Assembly (NCBI GenBank): GCA_938048185.1
Contig: CALIVT010000024.1
Span: forward strand, 1-64,000
From: an uncultured Arenicella sp.
GTDB lineage: Bacteria > Pseudomonadota > Gammaproteobacteria > Arenicellales > Arenicellaceae
Direction: 5' to 3'
DNA: 64,000 nucleotides
In this document: piece by piece, positions 15,724 through 24,767 of the stretch
Layout of the letters: the number at the start of each line of letters is the position of its first letter
Numbering within the stretch: position 1 is the first letter of the stretch
The notes under the pieces: model-generated
What the model was told of the DNA's origin: nothing
Databases searched by the model: none
The model's input: the letters and a program-made list of their open reading frames with translations, nothing else
Made by a program: the position numbers and the translations under genes

Positions 15724-17856
15724 CTAAGCATAGGGCAGTTTGGCTTCCTGAAGCAAACACAGAAGGTGTGCGGTCGCCATCGCGTCATTGAGCGCGCGGT
15801 GGTGTCCAACTAAATCGATATCAAAGTGTTCACACAGCCGCCCCAAACTATACGAACTCAAGCCTGGAAACGTGGTTCGGCTATTGCGCACGGTGCAATA
15901 TTTCGGTTTTTTAAAGGGCTGTCCAAGTGCGCCGTAGGCCGCTTTGATAAATCCGTAGTCAAAGCCGACGTTGTGGGCAACGAAGATACAGCCGTTTAAC
16001 TGCTCGTTCAGTTCATCGGCAATTTCTGAAAATACGGGAGCACCAGCGACCATCGAATTATTAATACCAGTCAAGCGTGTAATGTGGGCGGGGATATGTC
16101 GTTGCGGGTTCAGCAGTGTTGACCATTGGCCGACAATCTTTTGTTTACGTACTTTTACCACCGCGATTTCAGTAATTGCATTACCGCCTTTGCGCCCCCC
16201 TGTGGTTTCTATGTCGACGACTGCATACGTTTGTTTGGGGTTTGTTGACCATTTTATTTGCGAGACATCGACAATGAAGCCTGCATCGCGCATACGGTTA
16301 ATGCTGACAAGTTGATTTGGACGCAGTACGTCGCCAGGTGCTTTGACCTCTTCAAACCTCAGTTGGCCGTTTTCAATTACCATTAGGTCAGGATAACCGT
16401 CGCGCGTGTGCCGATAGTTTTTTGCCATGCGATCCAATACTTTTGCTATCGCGCTGGGTGGGGAATATTGCAGAACGGTCTGCAATGTGCCGAGTAGTGT
16501 ATTCGACCAGCGGAAAATGCCGGTCGGTTTGCCGTAGTGCTTTACCACTAATTTAGCAAAGGTTTGAAACGCCTGATTGGGATGGTTGAGTAGTTGTAAT
16601 TTCTGCTCAATCAGAGACTTTTTATTGCGATAAAAAGTGTTGTTGTGCAGTTCGTTCGGTAATCGGTCAAATTCGCTGAATTGAGTCTGCTCAGCGCCAA
16701 ATAGTAAGTCCCAGAAAGTGAGTGCGAACAGTACTCGCCAAAGTTTGTTTTCGGTAAAGTAGGCGTCGACTCCGTGTCGCTGATAGTGCTGGATCACACC
16801 TTCTTCAACGTCGTTGATAAACGCCTCATCAATCGCTAGGGTGCGCGCTGACTCTCTGAGCATGTCGGTAAAGACGCTGGTACGTTTGCCTTGATATTTG
16901 CGCGCGTAAAAATCTTCGATAAACACCTTAGTAGCCGCAGGCAATTCCTCTTGGCGTAGGTTTTCTAATTCACGTGCAAGCTCGGCGCGGTCATGATTTT
17001 TGTATGATTCTCTAACCCATTTTTCGATTGCAGCTGGGTCGTTAGACGCGCGCCAAGTAGCGATAGCTTTACTTGCGTCATCAGCAAGTAATGCATTGCC
17101 AACACTGAGCAATAAGGTGTCGCGGATCTCCTGAGCGCTGTGGCCGATCGCTTGGTGTGTGATTAAATAATCAGCCACTTCGTCTTTTAGAGCCTCCGGT
17201 TGCTGCATAAAGTCGCGGCGCCGCTGTAGCAGTTCAAACGCACTTTGTGCTTCAAGCACGTTATCAAAACGAGCGACGGTTTTGGCGGTTTTTCGAGTTC
17301 TAAGAACGCCTAAGTCGCGCATGGCGAATTGTTGAAAACGGTTGCGTAAATCACCAAAGAAAAGAAAAAGTATATAGTCAACCGTCGCCGATTGGCGGCG
17401 CACGATAAATATTCTGTAGATGTCGTTTAAATGATCTTCATCGCCGCTTAAGTTTGCTAGGGCATGCTCCAGCAAAACGGCCTTACTGGACGATTTTTTA
17501 ACTGCGACCGGCGAGTAGGCCAAACATTCAACTAATTGTGGCTTGGTGAGCAGTGGTGCTAATTGCGGCCAATCACGCTTGGCTGCACTGCTGATATAAC
17601 CCTGGTTAGTGAGCTCGTGAATGGCCTGCGCTATGTTATCAATCTCTGGGTAGTTCAGAGTGTGCGCTTTAATGAACTTTGGTTTGCGCGCTAAACAGCG
17701 GACTAATAGACATTCAGCGTTCTCGCTTAGTTGAGAAATTCCATTTAAGTAGCCCAGCTGCTGCTCGTTTAATAGCGACGCACATTCGCTTTGCACGAAA
17801 CCAAACAGTTCACGCGCATGGGCTAGATAATATTTTTGTGGGAGCTGGGTCAACAT
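15724..17856 (-). CDS. FAN1-type VRR-NUC nuclease fused to a DEDDh 3'-5' exonuclease
   Basis: 710 aa from ATG 17856; upstream frame to 17979 lacks protein character. Residues 1-540 match bacterial FAN1 in layout: an N-terminal helical/wHTH part, a helical-repeat middle, and a VRR-NUC core with D490 (GYPDL) and E503-V-K505 (FEEVKAPGD, then a Gln). Residues about 544-704 are a DnaQ/PolC-like exonuclease: Exo I D548-I-E550 (VVDIETTGG), Exo II (VAHNVGFDYGF) and the DEDDh end (HHRALNDAMATAHLL). FAN1 enzymes unhook DNA interstrand crosslinks by cutting near 5' flaps. The fused exonuclease would add 3'-5' trimming. Standard bacterial FAN1 is about 560 aa and ends after VRR-NUC, so the fusion is notable. 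Confidence 0.85.
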   Translation of the reverse strand: MLTQLPQKYYLAHARELFGFVQSECASLLNEQQLGYLNGISQLSENAECLLVRCLARKPKFIKAHTLNYPEIDNIAQAIHELTNQGYISSAAKRDWPQLAPLLTKPQLVECLAYSPVAVKKSSSKAVLLEHALANLSGDEDHLNDIYRIFIVRRQSATVDYILFLFFGDLRNRFQQFAMRDLGVLRTRKTAKTVARFDNVLEAQSAFELLQRRRDFMQQPEALKDEVADYLITHQAIGHSAQEIRDTLLLSVGNALLADDASKAIATWRASNDPAAIEKWVRESYKNHDRAELARELENLRQEELPAATKVFIEDFYARKYQGKRTSVFTDMLRESARTLAIDEAFINDVEEGVIQHYQRHGVDAYFTENKLWRVLFALTFWDLLFGAEQTQFSEFDRLPNELHNNTFYRNKKSLIEQKLQLLNHPNQAFQTFAKLVVKHYGKPTGIFRWSNTLLGTLQTVLQYSPPSAIAKVLDRMAKNYRHTRDGYPDLMVIENGQLRFEEVKAPGDVLRPNQLVSINRMRDAGFIVDVSQIKWSTNPKQTYAVVDIETTGGRKGGNAITEIAVVKVRKQKIVGQWSTLLNPQRHIPAHITRLTGINNSMVAGAPVFSEIADELNEQLNGCIFVAHNVGFDYGFIKAAYGALGQPFKKPKYCTVRNSRTTFPGLSSYSLGRLCEHFDIDLVGHHRALNDAMATAHLLCLLQEAKLPYA

Positions 17857-17992
17857 GATGAAATTGAAATAGCTGTATTTAAAAACAGTATTCAATCTGA
17901 TCGATATTGTCAAGACCACGGCCCGATTGTTAAACCCAATCGCAAGACTTACACTGACGTGTGTTTGACTCTCACTCAAGAAGACTTAAATT

Positions 17993-18976
17993 ATGAAGAT
18001 TGTTATTGCTTTTTGCTTACTCACATTGCTCAGCGCATGTTCCACACCGACGTTGGAGGCGACCATGGATAAAGACAGCATGGTGGTTGGGCAATATAAG
18101 CTCAGTGAAAACTACGCGAATCATCGCCTGCAGCAAAAGCGTTTTGTCACGTCGGGTGGTACCTTAGGCGCAGTCGATGTAGGCCAAGGCCCCGCGCTCG
18201 TGTTACTGCATGGGGTGCCTACATCTTCATGGCTCTATCGAAAAATGATTCCCGAACTGCAAGACGATTTCCGCGTCATTGCGATTGATTTGCTCGGTTA
18301 CGGCAGCAGCGACAAACCGAGTATTGCCGGCACTCATTACTCGGCGTCGTCTCAAGCTAGTTACGTGCAAGAAGTGCTATCGCAAATGGGTGTCGGCGAT
18401 TATCACATCGTGTTTCATGATATGGGTGGACTCGTTGCGTGGGAGCTGATCAATCGAGATATGGAAAATGGTAATTTGATAAAGAGCCTGACGATCTTAA
18501 ATACCATTATTTCTAAACACGGTTTTGATTACCCTAACATTGACAAAGGGTTGATGGCTAAAGCGATGGCTAGGGCTTACTCAAATAATGTATCCAGCGC
18601 AGCGATTTTAAAAATGACGTTTAAGAATATGGGGCTTAGCTCCGAGCACCAGCTTAGCGAGCGCGAGTGCTATGGTTACGTTGCGCCAATGCGTGAGGGT
18701 GCCGATAAGGCCTTGTATGAATTTTTTACCGGTTTTGATGATTCGCGCTTTGCTGACTTAGAAAAAAACGTAAATAGTTTGAAACGTTATAAAGGCCAGG
18801 CGCAGGTTTTATGGGGCGCGAAGGACAAAGTACTGACGGTTGAGCAGCACCCGCAATTATTTAAGTCTCTAGCGGTGGACGAATCAAATATAACTATTTA
18901 CCCAGAGAATTCGCACTTTTTACAAGAGGAGATTCCGTTGGAATTGGTCGCAAGAATCAAGGCGTTTTTGCTATAA
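17993..18976 (+). CDS. Alpha/beta hydrolase lipoprotein (haloalkane dehalogenase-like)
   Basis: 327 aa. A lipoprotein signal with lipobox LLSA-C16 predicts attachment to the envelope. The fold is alpha/beta hydrolase: oxyanion HGVP (73-76), nucleophile elbow HDMGG with Asp143, acid D278 (WGAKDKV) and His308 (ENSHFLQEE). An Asp rather than Ser nucleophile is characteristic of haloalkane dehalogenases and epoxide hydrolases, which work through an alkyl-enzyme ester. Whether the halide-binding residues are present cannot be decided here. It faces the M49 peptidase gene and shares its terminator. Confidence 0.8.
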   Translation: MKIVIAFCLLTLLSACSTPTLEATMDKDSMVVGQYKLSENYANHRLQQKRFVTSGGTLGAVDVGQGPALVLLHGVPTSSWLYRKMIPELQDDFRVIAIDLLGYGSSDKPSIAGTHYSASSQASYVQEVLSQMGVGDYHIVFHDMGGLVAWELINRDMENGNLIKSLTILNTIISKHGFDYPNIDKGLMAKAMARAYSNNVSSAAILKMTFKNMGLSSEHQLSERECYGYVAPMREGADKALYEFFTGFDDSRFADLEKNVNSLKRYKGQAQVLWGAKDKVLTVEQHPQLFKSLAVDESNITIYPENSHFLQEEIPLELVARIKAFLL

Positions 18977-19005
18977 ACAGCAGTTCAATAGATCTGTGCT
19001 TAGCC

Positions 19006-19038
19006 AATAAGAACTCCTATATGGAGTCCTTATTTTTT
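19006..19038. terminator. Bidirectional intrinsic terminator
   Basis: AATAAG-a-ACTCC (19006-19017), loop TATAT, GGAGT-c-CTTATT (19023-19034) form a stem with one mismatch, followed by T on the plus strand and by the complementary tract on the other. It lies between two convergent stop codons (18976 and 19054) and should serve both. Confidence 0.75.
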
Positions 19039-19053
19039 AGCCGAGCGATCGTC

Positions 19054-21141
19054 TTAGTTGTAGTTTGGTAAGTTCGAATGCTCGCGGCCATATTCCAACA
19101 TTTGTTCTACGAAATCTTTCGGGTAGCTTACTTTGATATCGCTAATCTCGCCGGCTTGGTTTCGTAGCGGGGTGAGCTTGGCGTTGATAAAGCCGCTATA
19201 CGGCGCGATGTTTAGCGGCTTTATGCGGGCTAAGACTTCTTGGTGGAGCGCTTGGTCAACTTGCACACCGTAGTTCTCGATTAGGTCGCGCCCAGCCTCA
19301 TAGTCGCCTTGTGATTTAACGCGTTGCACTTCTTTCAGTAAATCACCAAATAAGCTTCTTAGTTTTTCATAATCGTTTATTTCAAAGTAGGTTTTACCAT
19401 CACGCGTAACCTTGCTGATCACTTTGTCGGCTTCGCCTTTTTGATAAACCCACGCGGCGACCATTTGACGATTTCGCATGTGCGCTTGCTCAATGGTCTT
19501 ACCGGACTTAATGCGTTGAAGTTGCAACATAAGGCCATTTAGTATGAACGAATCGTAGGCGGCTTTGCCAACCTCTAATGATGGCATCAAGCCAAGCTCG
19601 ACAAGCTTCGGGTCTAACATAAAATACAGCGCGACCAAATCAGCCCGCGCCTCTTCCAATGGTGATGAATAATTCTGTAAGGTTTCTTTAGGTGTGCCTA
19701 CGCCGTCTTCGAGTTTGCCCGACGCATGGCCAATGACTTCGTGTAAGGCGGTGCGCATTTTACCTGCGAGCTCGCGATGTTCTTTGCTGCGCGCAATTTC
19801 ATCTTGGTCGTGGGCGAATTCGGCTAGTACGCTCGGGTCGCTGGCTTGGCTATAGGCATTTACGATGTTGCCTAGACTCACTGATTTGGACCCGTGTTCG
19901 GCACGAATCCAATTTGAATTCGGGAGGTTTACGCCGACAGGAGTAGACGGCGAGGCGTCACCTGCTTCGCCAGCAACGCTGACGACGTTATAGCTTACGC
20001 CAACAACTTTTTCTTTTTTATGGGCCGCGTCGGTAGTCGAGTTGTCTTCAAACCACTGTGCATCACTGGCAACTTTCTGCATACGGCGCGATGCCTCAAA
20101 GTCTTTTATTTGTACAATATTTTCGAACGCGCCTTTGTAGCCTTTTGGGTCTTGGTAAACTTCAATAAACGAATGTATGTAGTCAACGTCGCCTTCGGTG
20201 GCTGAGACCCATGCTATGTTGTAATCGTCCCAAGTCTTTAGGTCGCCCGTTTTGTAATATTCTATCAATAGCGTTAGCGCATCGGCTTGTGCTTGATTTT
20301 CAGCAACCGTCACTGCTTTTTCGAGCCAGCCAATAATTTTAGTGATGGCCGCACCATACATGCCGTTTGCGGTCCATTTTTTCTCAGCAAGTGATCCGTC
20401 TTTGAGGCGAATAACCTTACTGTTTAAACCCAATAGAATCGGACGATTGGGGTCCGCTTGCGTCATCGCGCCATAAAAAGCGGTGACTTCTGCATCGGTA
20501 ATATCGGGGTCGTAAAAGTTAATGGCCGAGCCTTTGACTAGGTCTTTTTCAGAGTCTTGATTTACTTTTTTCGCGTCGATACTTGGGTCAAATATGGCGT
20601 TAATGGCGTTTTCGTTTAACGTGCCGCCGGCGGCTTCTAGTAAGTCTAAGAAATAGGCTTTGGTGAACTCTGGTGTGAACTTGTCGCCAGAGTAGTGATG
20701 ATGAATGCCGTTGCTAAAGAAAACTTGGCGCGCGTACGTGTAGAACGCTTGCCATTCGTCACTGCCGCCTTGTTGACCCATTAGAATGGTTTCGATTGCA
20801 CGGCGAATACTTAAATTATGGCGATAGTTTTGATCCCACATAATGTCGCGGCCGGCTAGTCCGGCTTGCACTAGGTAGTAAACCAACTCTTTCTGTTTCA
20901 GGTTCAGTTCGTCGAAGCCCGGTACCTGATAACGGACAATTTTTATATCGGCAAAGCGCTCGGTAGTCCAGATAAAGCTGTCGCCGCTATCCGTACCCTG
21001 CTCGTTAGTGTTGGTAAGTGTTGCGTTTTCGATCGATGGCGTGTTACCAGTTCTAAGTTCAGTGTCGGTTTGTTGCTCGCACGCGCTAAGGCCTATCAGT
21101 GTTGCAAAGATAAAACGCGTTAGTAGGGTCTGTGATTTCAT
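19054..21141 (-). CDS. Dipeptidyl-peptidase III-like (M49) zinc metallopeptidase, lipoprotein
   Basis: 695 aa. The signal has lipobox IGLSA-C. The zinc site is HEVIGH at 467-472, one form of the M49 HExxGH motif (longer than HExxH by one residue), with the second Glu in EEARAD at 496-501. Length and lipoprotein form fit bacterial DPP III enzymes, which remove dipeptides from the N-termini of short peptides. Attachment to the envelope suggests peptide processing in the periplasm. It stands alone on its strand and converges on the hydrolase gene. Confidence 0.85.
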   Translation of the reverse strand: MKSQTLLTRFIFATLIGLSACEQQTDTELRTGNTPSIENATLTNTNEQGTDSGDSFIWTTERFADIKIVRYQVPGFDELNLKQKELVYYLVQAGLAGRDIMWDQNYRHNLSIRRAIETILMGQQGGSDEWQAFYTYARQVFFSNGIHHHYSGDKFTPEFTKAYFLDLLEAAGGTLNENAINAIFDPSIDAKKVNQDSEKDLVKGSAINFYDPDITDAEVTAFYGAMTQADPNRPILLGLNSKVIRLKDGSLAEKKWTANGMYGAAITKIIGWLEKAVTVAENQAQADALTLLIEYYKTGDLKTWDDYNIAWVSATEGDVDYIHSFIEVYQDPKGYKGAFENIVQIKDFEASRRMQKVASDAQWFEDNSTTDAAHKKEKVVGVSYNVVSVAGEAGDASPSTPVGVNLPNSNWIRAEHGSKSVSLGNIVNAYSQASDPSVLAEFAHDQDEIARSKEHRELAGKMRTALHEVIGHASGKLEDGVGTPKETLQNYSSPLEEARADLVALYFMLDPKLVELGLMPSLEVGKAAYDSFILNGLMLQLQRIKSGKTIEQAHMRNRQMVAAWVYQKGEADKVISKVTRDGKTYFEINDYEKLRSLFGDLLKEVQRVKSQGDYEAGRDLIENYGVQVDQALHQEVLARIKPLNIAPYSGFINAKLTPLRNQAGEISDIKVSYPKDFVEQMLEYGREHSNLPNYN

Positions 21142-21296
21142 GGTGAGCCTGCTCGTAAATTTTAAGCCTTGAATGGGCTTTTTGTTTTTTTAGCGAGTTA
21201 CGTTACCGCGACCGAGGTGTGCTGTAAAGCCAGTGTTAGCAAATGTTTTTCCATGCTAGTGTTGACAAACCTAGCTCAATAATTAATCTAATTCGA

Positions 21297-22184
21297 ATGT
21301 CCCAAAAGCGCGCAACACTTTATGGGCTCGCGACGGTCCTATGCTGGTCAACCGTTGCCACCGCTTTTAAGCTCAGTTTGTATTACCTCAGCCCGATTCA
21401 GTTAATCCTGTTGGCTTCGTGTGCGTCGTGGGTTTTTCTGATGCTGGTTCTTTTGGCTCAAGGGCGTCTCGTTGAGCTATTCGGGCAACGTAAATCAGCT
21501 TACATGTGGTCCTTCGTGTTTGGTTTGATGAACCCCGCGTTATACTATTTTCTGTTGTTCACCGCGTACGACTTACTTCCCGCACAGGAGGCTCAGGCGA
21601 TAAATTATAGTTGGGCCATTGTTATGTCCTTATTGGCTGTGCCGCTGTTGGCACAACGTCTTAGCCACTTTGACCTTGTGGCGGCCGCCTTGTGTTATTT
21701 TGGTGTTGTTGTTATTGCCACGCGCGGCGCGCCCTTTAGTCTGGAGTTTGCAAATCTTAAAGGGGTGCTTTTTGCTGTTGCTAGTACGGTAGTATGGTCA
21801 CTTTATTGGATTCTCAATCAGCGTGATAAGCGTGAGCCGATCGTCGGCTTGTGTTTGAATTTTAGTTTCGCGTTGCCGATTATCTTTACTTTTGCCTGGG
21901 TCAATGGTGAGCTTAGTTCAGTGCTTGCCGCAGATTGGCGTGGTTTGGTCGGTGGCATTTACGTGGGCGTGTTTGAAATGGGCCTCGCCTTTGTTTTGTG
22001 GTTGAACGCGATGAAATTGGCTGAAAATACAGCGCGAATCGCTAACCTGATTTTTATTTCACCCTTTGTTTCACTGGTCTTTATCTATTTTTTATTAGAC
22101 GAGCCAATCTTGCTAAGCACGCTGATTGGTTTGGTTTTTATTATTTTCGGATTGTTATTGCAGCAGCGTTTCGCGAAGCAATAA
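21297..22184 (+). CDS. EamA/DMT-family membrane transporter
   Basis: 295 aa from ATG 21297 (MSQKRATLYGLATVLCWST); upstream frame to 21243 is unlike the family. About ten membrane helices are arranged as two EamA repeats, with the typical LCWSTVATAFKLSLYYLSP start and PFVSLVFIYFLLDEPI in the last repeat. Family members export amino acids and other metabolites. It is 15 bp upstream of the cystathionine beta-lyase gene and probably in one operon with it, so a sulfur amino acid or thiol is a reasonable guess. Confidence 0.82.
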   Translation: MSQKRATLYGLATVLCWSTVATAFKLSLYYLSPIQLILLASCASWVFLMLVLLAQGRLVELFGQRKSAYMWSFVFGLMNPALYYFLLFTAYDLLPAQEAQAINYSWAIVMSLLAVPLLAQRLSHFDLVAAALCYFGVVVIATRGAPFSLEFANLKGVLFAVASTVVWSLYWILNQRDKREPIVGLCLNFSFALPIIFTFAWVNGELSSVLAADWRGLVGGIYVGVFEMGLAFVLWLNAMKLAENTARIANLIFISPFVSLVFIYFLLDEPILLSTLIGLVFIIFGLLLQQRFAKQ

Positions 22185-22199
22185 CGTATAGTCAACAAA

Positions 22200-23390
22200 A
22201 TGAAGAAAGACACTCAATTGATCAGCGCTGGCCGAGATAAGAAATTTACCGGGGCCGCCGTTAATCCAGCGCTGGTAAGGGCATCGACCGTGGTGTTTGA
22301 GTCTGTTGCTGAGATGCACGCTGCTGGCAAGATGAAGGATCAAGGCGTTGAGTATTACGGGCGACGCGGCACCTCAACCACCTTCGCTTTTTGTGAAGCG
22401 ATGTGTGAACTAGAGCGCGCTGCCGGGTGTTATGTTTACCCATGCGGCACGGCAGCAATTACCAGTTCATTACTGGCATTTTTGTCAGCCGGTGATCACC
22501 TGCTTATGGTTGACTCGGTGTACGAGCCAACGCGTGATTTTTGCAGCGGTAGCTTAGCGCGTTTAGGTGTTGATGTTAGTTTCTATGATCCGTTAATTGG
22601 TCTAGACCTAGAAACATTTATTAAACCGAACACTAAGGTGATATTTATGGAGTCGCCAGGCAGTCTTACCATGGAGGTGCAAGATGTGGTTGCAATAGCC
22701 AAGCTCGCTCAGAAACACAATGTTGTGACGATGATTGACAATACTTATGCAACGCCCATCAACTTTCAGCCCTTAACCCACGGCGTGGATATTTGCATCC
22801 ACTCAGCCACAAAGTACATCAGCGGCCACTCTGATGTGATGCTCGGCGTAGCCAGTGCCAATGAGGCGTGTTGGCCGCAATTACAAAAACGCAGTTACGA
22901 GCTGGGTCAATGTGCGTCGGTAGACGATATCTATACCGCAATGCGGGGGCTGCGTACCCTAGGCGTGCGCATGCGTGAACATGATCGTAACGCCATGCTG
23001 GTCGCGGAATATCTATCGCAGCACGATTTAATTGAACGCGTGCTGCACCCGGCGTTCGAGACCTGCGACGGACATGCGTTTTTTAAGCGTGATTTCGTCG
23101 GCGGCAATGGTTTGTTCAGCGTTGTTTTGAAGGTTGCTAATATCGATGCGATGATCGCAATGTTGGATGGATTTCGGTACTTTAAAATGGGGTTTTCTTG
23201 GGGTGGTTTCGAGAGCTTGGCATTGCCGGTGGACAGCTCGGTGAGTCGCCGCACTATTCGGCCTTGGGACAATTCGAAAATGCTACGTTTACACATAGGT
23301 TTAGAGAACCCTGATGATCTGATTGATGACCTTAGACTCGGGTTCGAACGCTACGCGTTATGCCTCAACCAAAATCCAAATATTAACTAG
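22200..23390 (+). CDS. metC: Cystathionine beta-lyase
   Basis: 396 aa, a fold-type I PLP enzyme of the Cys/Met metabolism family. Visible motifs are EYYGRRGTSTTFAFCEAMCELE (phosphate and substrate loop), MIDNTYATP (Asp holding the pyridine N) and SATKYISGHSDV with PLP Lys205. It cleaves cystathionine to homocysteine, pyruvate and ammonia in methionine synthesis; related MetC enzymes also act on cystine. The sequence SWGGFESLALP near residue 340 is typical of the beta-lyase branch. The next gene starts 2 bp after its stop. Confidence 0.88.
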   Translation: MKKDTQLISAGRDKKFTGAAVNPALVRASTVVFESVAEMHAAGKMKDQGVEYYGRRGTSTTFAFCEAMCELERAAGCYVYPCGTAAITSSLLAFLSAGDHLLMVDSVYEPTRDFCSGSLARLGVDVSFYDPLIGLDLETFIKPNTKVIFMESPGSLTMEVQDVVAIAKLAQKHNVVTMIDNTYATPINFQPLTHGVDICIHSATKYISGHSDVMLGVASANEACWPQLQKRSYELGQCASVDDIYTAMRGLRTLGVRMREHDRNAMLVAEYLSQHDLIERVLHPAFETCDGHAFFKRDFVGGNGLFSVVLKVANIDAMIAMLDGFRYFKMGFSWGGFESLALPVDSSVSRRTIRPWDNSKMLRLHIGLENPDDLIDDLRLGFERYALCLNQNPNIN

Positions 23391-23392
23391 CT

Positions 23393-24766
23393 ATGCCTGA
23401 ATGGTTAAGTTTACTCCCGGCCGCGGTCGCAATTGCCTTTGTATTGTGGCGCAAGGAAGTGGTGGCGGCACTCGTGCTTGCAGTACTTACCTCCGAATAT
23501 TTGCTCAGTATTCAAGCGGGTAGTTATTCGCCGTTGATTGGTTTTATACAGGCCATTGAGCGGGTGGTCGACGTGTTTAGTGATGCTGGTAATGCACGCA
23601 TATTGATGTTCAGTACGCTGATTGGGGCCGTTTTGGCGTATATGCGGTTTTCCGGTGGGGTTCATGCGACGGTGCAAAAGTTAGTGAACAGCGGCCTTGC
23701 CAGCACTGCTAGACGCACAGGTCTGGTGACGTTTTTTACTGGCGTCGTGGTGTTTATTGAATCAAATTTGAGCGTCCTGACCGCCGGAATATTATCGCGT
23801 GGATTGTTCGATAAATTCAATATGAGTCGCGAGCGCTTGGCGTATATTATTGACAGTACTTCGGCACCCGTTTGTATTTTGATATTACTAAATGGTTGGG
23901 GCGCCTTTGTTTTGGGCATTATTTCTCCTTATGAAATGGAGCAGTCGGCGGTGAGTATTTTAGTCGGTACGGTGCCGCTGAATATCTACGCATTGTCGAC
24001 TCTCGTCGTAGTTTTTTACACCGTCTGGACCGGCAAGGTCTACGGACCATTGGCGACCATGGAGACCCACGGCAAATCCAGTGTGCGAGAAACTGACGTC
24101 AGTGGCGGGCGTGCGCGCGACATGCTTATTCCGTTGGCTGTGATTGTTTTTGGCATGTTGGCGTTTATGTTATGGACAGGCAACGGCGATATTATGGCGG
24201 GTAGTGGTTCAAAGTCGGTACTTTATGCAACCATTGCGTCGCTGCTTACGGCCTTTCTTTTGTTGCTGAGTCAGCGCCGATTCACTCATTCTCAATTGGT
24301 GACTGAAGGGTTTAAGGGCGTTGGCGAAATTTTGCCCTTGGTCGCTATTTTGTTGTTGTCTATCGCGCTTGGCGCGAGCGTCAAAGAATTAGGTACCGGG
24401 GCGTTTATTTCCGGTTTAGTCGCGGACTATTTACCGCTCTTTATGGTACCAGCCGTGGTGTTTATTGCCGGTGCGTTTGCGGCGTTTACCACGGGTACCT
24501 CTTGGGGAACCTTCGCGCTGCTGGTGCCGATTGCGATGCCAATCGCAATTAATCTGGACCTGCCGCCGTCATTGGTATTATCTGCCGTACTCGGTGGCGG
24601 GGTATTTGGTGATCATTGTTCACCCGTCTCAGATACGACTGCGGTTTCGTCTTTGGCGGCGGGTTGTGATATTTTAGATCACGTGAAGACTCAACTTCCC
24701 TATGCCTTATTTTGCGCCGCGATCACCGTTATTTTTTATATTGTAATGGGCTTGCTGGTGGCATGA
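23393..24766 (+). CDS. NhaC-family transporter, possible methionine-linked (MetT-like) carrier
   Basis: 457 aa with about eleven membrane helices. Motifs are IDSTSAPVCILILLNGWGAF, TGTSWGTFALLVPIAMPIA and GGGVFGDHCSPVSDTTAVSS. The family is annotated as Na+/H+ antiporters, but it includes amino-acid carriers such as MetT. It starts 2 bp after metC and ends 1 bp before the prepilin gene. Coupling to metC makes transport of methionine or a related amino acid more likely than simple pH homeostasis. This is an inference. Confidence 0.82.
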   Translation: MPEWLSLLPAAVAIAFVLWRKEVVAALVLAVLTSEYLLSIQAGSYSPLIGFIQAIERVVDVFSDAGNARILMFSTLIGAVLAYMRFSGGVHATVQKLVNSGLASTARRTGLVTFFTGVVVFIESNLSVLTAGILSRGLFDKFNMSRERLAYIIDSTSAPVCILILLNGWGAFVLGIISPYEMEQSAVSILVGTVPLNIYALSTLVVVFYTVWTGKVYGPLATMETHGKSSVRETDVSGGRARDMLIPLAVIVFGMLAFMLWTGNGDIMAGSGSKSVLYATIASLLTAFLLLLSQRRFTHSQLVTEGFKGVGEILPLVAILLLSIALGASVKELGTGAFISGLVADYLPLFMVPAVVFIAGAFAAFTTGTSWGTFALLVPIAMPIAINLDLPPSLVLSAVLGGGVFGDHCSPVSDTTAVSSLAAGCDILDHVKTQLPYALFCAAITVIFYIVMGLLVA

Positions 24767-24767
24767 T

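Noticed and set aside
15724-17979. Longer 751-aa form of the nuclease starting at 17979
   Set aside because: The first 41 residues are unlike FAN1, and the internal ATG at 17856 begins a natural helix. The shorter form is used.
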